A stretch of 15,629 bases of DNA from CAYTYZ01 sp964442385. Lineage in GTDB: Bacteria; Patescibacteriota; Microgenomatia; UBA12405. The notes under the pieces are model-generated. The model made no database searches. It saw nothing but the letters and a program-made list of their open reading frames with translations, and was not told where the DNA came from. Location: positions 1 through 15,629 of the forward strand of contig CAYTYZ010000019.1 of the NCBI GenBank assembly GCA_964442385.1, written 5' to 3'. Within the stretch, counting starts at the first letter, position 1; each line of letters opens with the position of its first letter. Shown in pieces: positions 13,873-15,629 of the stretch. The translations under genes and the position numbers were made by a program.

Positions 13873-14586
13873 ATGGACTTGACCCAACAGTTGCCGCCAA
13901 ACCAGCCTAAAAACGACGTCTCGAATGAACTACCAAATGGACCGGAAGGATTTAACTGGGGGGCGTTTTTTTTAAGCTGGATATGGGGAATTGGCAACAA
14001 TAGCATTAAGGCAATTTTACTAGGACTATTTTTTAATATTCCCCTATTTACCCCGATTATTTTGGGTCTAAAAGGTAATAAATGGGCCTGGAAGAATAAA
14101 CACTGGAATAGTGTGGAAGAGTTTAGAAGCTCGCAAAAGACCTGGGCTATCGTGGGACTGTTACTAAACTTCTTTTTAGTACCAGTTTATATTGGACTTT
14201 TTTCTGTGAGTATTTTGGCTAGTATAAATCCAATTGAGCAAACTAATAAGGCTAGGGACGCAAAATACAAAAGTGATGCGGCTGAAATATTACTAGCTAG
14301 CGAGAGATATTATTCTAATAAGGGTAAGTATCCCTTTGTTTTAGGTGGTGAAAAAGTTGAGGTTTCCACTGTTGTGGGTGAATTGATCCAAGCCGGGGAA
14401 TTGAGACCAGTATTTGAGGGCAAAGAAATGGTAGTAAGCAAGCTACCTGTGGACAGGATGTATATTGAAGGCACGAAAGATAGCTATAAGGTTTGTTTTA
14501 CACCCAAAGCGGCAAGTAACAAAAATCTTGGTCAAGAAATGTGCGTACCGGAAGATGTTGAAGTGAAACAAATTGATGCACAATAA
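13873..14586 (+). CDS. Two-helix membrane protein with pseudopilin-like C-terminal domain
   Basis: A 237-residue paralog of the protein at 11958. It has the same start MDLTQQ...PNQPK, then FNWGAFFLSWIWGIGN, the loop GNKWAWKNKHWNSVEEF and a second helix. The ATG at 13873 is preferred over the TTG at 13867 because it matches the paralog's N-terminus and the -10 spacing. After helix 2 the sequence SILASINPIEQTNKARDAK, then KSDAAEILLASERYYSNKGKYP (in two parts), follows the core of type IV pseudopilins (hydrophobic helix, KARDAK, AL..YY..NGKYP). The prepilin cleavage motif GFxxxE is absent, so this appears to be a pilin-type globular domain grafted onto a two-helix module. The domain of about 110 residues probably faces outside. 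Function unknown. Confidence 0.65.
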   Translation: MDLTQQLPPNQPKNDVSNELPNGPEGFNWGAFFLSWIWGIGNNSIKAILLGLFFNIPLFTPIILGLKGNKWAWKNKHWNSVEEFRSSQKTWAIVGLLLNFFLVPVYIGLFSVSILASINPIEQTNKARDAKYKSDAAEILLASERYYSNKGKYPFVLGGEKVEVSTVVGELIQAGELRPVFEGKEMVVSKLPVDRMYIEGTKDSYKVCFTPKAASNKNLGQEMCVPEDVEVKQIDAQ

Positions 14587-14615
14587 AACAGAGTAGATTT
14601 GATAGTTCTTGCTTG

Positions 14616-14644
14616 TTGACCGGGTAATTCTATTTTGATACACT
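14616..14644 (+). promoter_or_regulatory. Strong promoter upstream of the tRNA-Ala/23S region
   Basis: TTGACC (14616-14621), a 17-nt spacer and TACACT (14639-14644), with an extended -10 TGA just before it. Expected transcript start near 14651. It lies 30 bp after the upstream stop codon and points toward tRNA-Ala and 23S rRNA. Confidence 0.6.
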
Positions 14645-14650
14645 TCCCTC

Positions 14651-14751
14651 ACCTATAAATCTTCGGCTAATGTTTACGCTCAAAAAAACTATTAAACTAA
14701 CTTAAAAGAAGTTGAATAGTCGACGCCGAAGTAAAAGCTTCGGCTTTTTTT
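14651..14751 (+). promoter_or_regulatory. Leader with candidate antiterminator/terminator switch
   Basis: Between the promoter and tRNA-Ala. CTTCGGCT occurs at 14661-14668 and again at 14738-14745, and GCCGAAG at 14725-14731 can pair with either copy. Pairing with the second copy makes the terminator. Pairing with the first copy would enclose a hairpin (ACTATT/AATAGT, inner AACTT/AAGTT) and block it. This is the logic of an attenuator, but it could also be a small RNA of about 100 nt ending at the terminator. Confidence 0.4.
14725..14751 (+). terminator. Rho-independent terminator
   Basis: Stem GCCGAAG (14725-14731) and CTTCGGC (14738-14744), loop TAAAAG, followed by seven T (14745-14751). 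It is the clearest terminator in the window. It would end either the 13873 gene or the transcript from the 14616 promoter. Confidence 0.8.
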
Positions 14752-14770
14752 ATGTCTTTTTTGGCATAAA

Positions 14771-14784
14771 GTTCTTTAAATTAG
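14771..14784 (+). promoter_or_regulatory. boxA-like element before tRNA-Ala
   Basis: GTTCTTTAAATTAG resembles the boxA of rRNA leaders (GTTCTTTGAAAAC in Firmicutes). It lies after the terminator and 14 nt before the tRNA. The assignment is weak because the surroundings are AT-rich. Confidence 0.3.
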
Positions 14785-14797
14785 GTTTTTTGCAAAT

Positions 14798-14871
14798 GGG
14801 CCTGTGGCTCAGTTGGCTAGAGCACCTCATTTGCAATGAGGGGGTCGGGGGTTCGAGTCCCCCCAGGTCCA
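14798..14871 (+). tRNA. tRNA-Ala(UGC)
   Basis: The acceptor stem GGGCCTG (14798-14804) pairs with CAGGTCC (14864-14870), with one G-T pair and discriminator A14871. The anticodon stem CCTCA/TGAGG encloses loop TTTGCAA with TGC at 14832-14834. The T arm contains GGTTCGAGTCC. CCA is not encoded (next bases CT). In many bacteria this tRNA lies between 16S and 23S; here it directly precedes 23S but no 16S is seen upstream. Confidence 0.95.
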
Positions 14872-14967
14872 CTCTAATAGTCGCTAGCTATTAGTCATTA
14901 GCTGATAGTTCTTGGGTTTTCTAAAGACTGAAAGCCAATAGCTATTGACTACCATATTGTCTTTGCT

Positions 14968-14991
14968 AAAGCGCAACGAAAGCTGTGCTTT
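14968..14991 (+). promoter_or_regulatory. boxB-like hairpin in the 23S leader
   Basis: AAAGCGCA (14968-14975) pairs with TGTGCTTT (14984-14991), 8 bp including one G-T, around loop ACGAAAGC. It precedes the boxA-like site by 13 nt, which is the order boxB-boxA of rRNA antitermination leaders. Confidence 0.4.
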
Positions 14992-15001
14992 TTGAATACA
15001 A

Positions 15002-15023
15002 TTGACCTTTAACAATCTGTCAA
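15002..15023 (+). promoter_or_regulatory. boxA-like antitermination site in the 23S leader
   Basis: The core CTTTAACAAT at 15007-15016 is the same as in the E. coli rRNA boxA region (TGCTCTTTAACAAT). The flanking TTGAC (15002-15006) and GTCAA (15019-15023) could pair and present the site in a loop. NusB/NusE would be expected to bind it. Confidence 0.5.
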
Positions 15024-15039
15024 CCAAAATAATAAAATA

Positions 15040-15073
15040 CCCCCTAGGAGGGGGGACAACTTAATAAAGTTGC
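15040..15073 (+). other. Two short hairpins just before 23S rRNA
   Basis: CCCCC (15040-15044) can pair with the following G run (15050-15055), and CAACTT (15058-15063) with AAGTTG (15068-15073). They may be precursor-rRNA processing structures. Confidence 0.35.
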
Positions 15074-15087
15074 TTGAAATTAGCTGG

Positions 15088-15629
15088 AAAATTTTTAAAT
15101 AAAGCATATGGTGAATGCCTTGGTTGCCAAAGCCGAAGAAGGACGTGGAAGGCGACGAAATGCGCGGGGGAGCTGTCTACAAGCTGTGATCCCGCGATGT
15201 CCGAATGAGGAAACTCCGGTCTGTGAAAGCAGACTGAAGCTGGGCGACACTAAGTTTTTTTATTTGCTTGTAATTATTTTTTGTAAAATAGCCACTTCGT
15301 GAAATATTTTTAAAAAACAATTACTGCGCATAAAAAATTTGGTGTTGCTCAGCTGGGTAAGTCGGGGAACTGAAACATCTAAGTACCCGGAGGAAAAGAA
15401 ATCAAAGAGATTCCGTTAGTAGCGGTGAGCGAAAACGGAAGAGCCCAAACCCGCCATTGGCGGGGGTTGTAGGACCAGACATAATTGTTTTGAAAATCAG
15501 GGGAACGACTTGGAACAGTCGACTAAAAAGGGCGAACGTCCCGTACCCGAAAATGAGTAAAAACAAGGTTTGGCACCTGAGTACTGCGGAGCACGTGAAA
15601 TCCCGTAGGAATCTAGAGAGACCAATCTC
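15088..15629 (+). rRNA. 23S ribosomal RNA, 5' part (runs off the window)
   Basis: The sequence from about 15088 aligns by eye with the E. coli 23S 5' end: AAAGCATATGGTGAATGCC for AAGCGTACACGGTGGATGCC, GAAGGACGTG, CCGAATGAGGAAACTC, then the almost invariant GAACTGAAACATCTAAGTAC followed by CCGGAGGAAAAGAAATCAA, then GTAGCGGTGAGCGAA. The exact 5' end is estimated from the alignment (within a few bases). The hairpin equivalent to about E. coli nt 150-180 is greatly lengthened (15238-15354). The gene continues past the window end. Confidence 0.95.
15238..15354 (+). other. Expanded hairpin inside 23S rRNA
   Basis: The arms 15238-15260 and 15332-15354 form a continuous 23-bp helix with a few G-T pairs. 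The region between folds again: GTAATT (15270-15275) with AATTAC (15319-15324), then T-run with A-run, TAAAATA with TATTTT, and CAC/GTG around a TTC loop near 15292-15300. It is AT-rich and in place of a hairpin of about 25 nt in E. coli, so it is a helix extension and not an obvious intron. Confidence 0.7.

Noticed and set aside
14712..14894. Open reading frame of 60 codons on the plus strand
   Set aside because: It covers the terminator and the complete tRNA-Ala gene; the predicted peptide is just translation of RNA structure.
15009..15038. Possible promoter TTAACA, 18 nt, TAAAAT before 23S
   Set aside because: The proposed -35 coincides with the CTTTAACAAT boxA-like core, which explains the sequence better; transcription more likely starts at 14651.
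15108..15302. Open reading frame of 64 codons on the plus strand
   Set aside because: It lies inside the 23S rRNA gene and reads conserved rRNA sequence.

Overview
The window looks like a piece of a Candidate Phyla Radiation (Patescibacteria) genome, probably near the Microgenomates. This is an inference from several signs: four tandem small two-helix proteins of the Patescibacteria type IV secretion pilin kind, secreted proteins ending in dockerin-like domains, very compact operons with ATGA start/stop overlaps, almost no Shine-Dalgarno sequences, tRNA genes without encoded CCA, and a 23S rRNA gene with an extended helix. TGA ends several genes normally, so the recoded lineages that read TGA as glycine are unlikely.

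Layout. (1) 47-1350, minus strand: four tandem pilin-like genes. (2) 1416-9021, plus strand: a six-gene probable operon. It starts with a 7TM protein of the 7TM_transglut type, then an alpha-L-glutamate-ligase-like ATP-grasp fused to a retropepsin-like domain, then two RimK-like ATP-grasp ligases, then two large secreted proteins with C-terminal dockerins, one of which also carries cohesin-like domains. An imperfect hairpin element lies between the two RimK-like genes. (3) 9081-9226: tRNA-Ile(GAU), followed directly by a tandem copy of its own 3' end that is split by a 40-nt GC-rich insertion. (4) 9265-10854: two short paralogous kinase-like proteins on either side of a small nucleotidyltransferase-like protein. 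(5) 10890-14586: a secreted GH18-like glycosidase, then two paralogous membrane proteins flanking a long acidic protein; the second paralog has a pseudopilin-like C-terminus. (6) 14616-15629: a strong promoter, a terminator with a possible antiterminator partner, tRNA-Ala(UGC), boxB/boxA-like signals and the 5' part of 23S rRNA. No 16S rRNA gene lies upstream in the window.

How the parts may work together. The ATP-grasp/7TM/retropepsin genes look like a peptide-bond-forming and peptide-processing module coupled to the membrane. The operon then continues into cell-surface proteins, so the module may act on the envelope or an osmotic or envelope response, but no substrate can be read from the sequence. 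Many genes have a -10 box only 5-8 nt before the ATG, which suggests widespread leaderless transcription. The most unusual items are the ligase/protease/7TM cassette, the kinase-nucleotidyltransferase-kinase triad, the dispersed rRNA operon with a possible attenuator, and the damaged tRNA-Ile tail.
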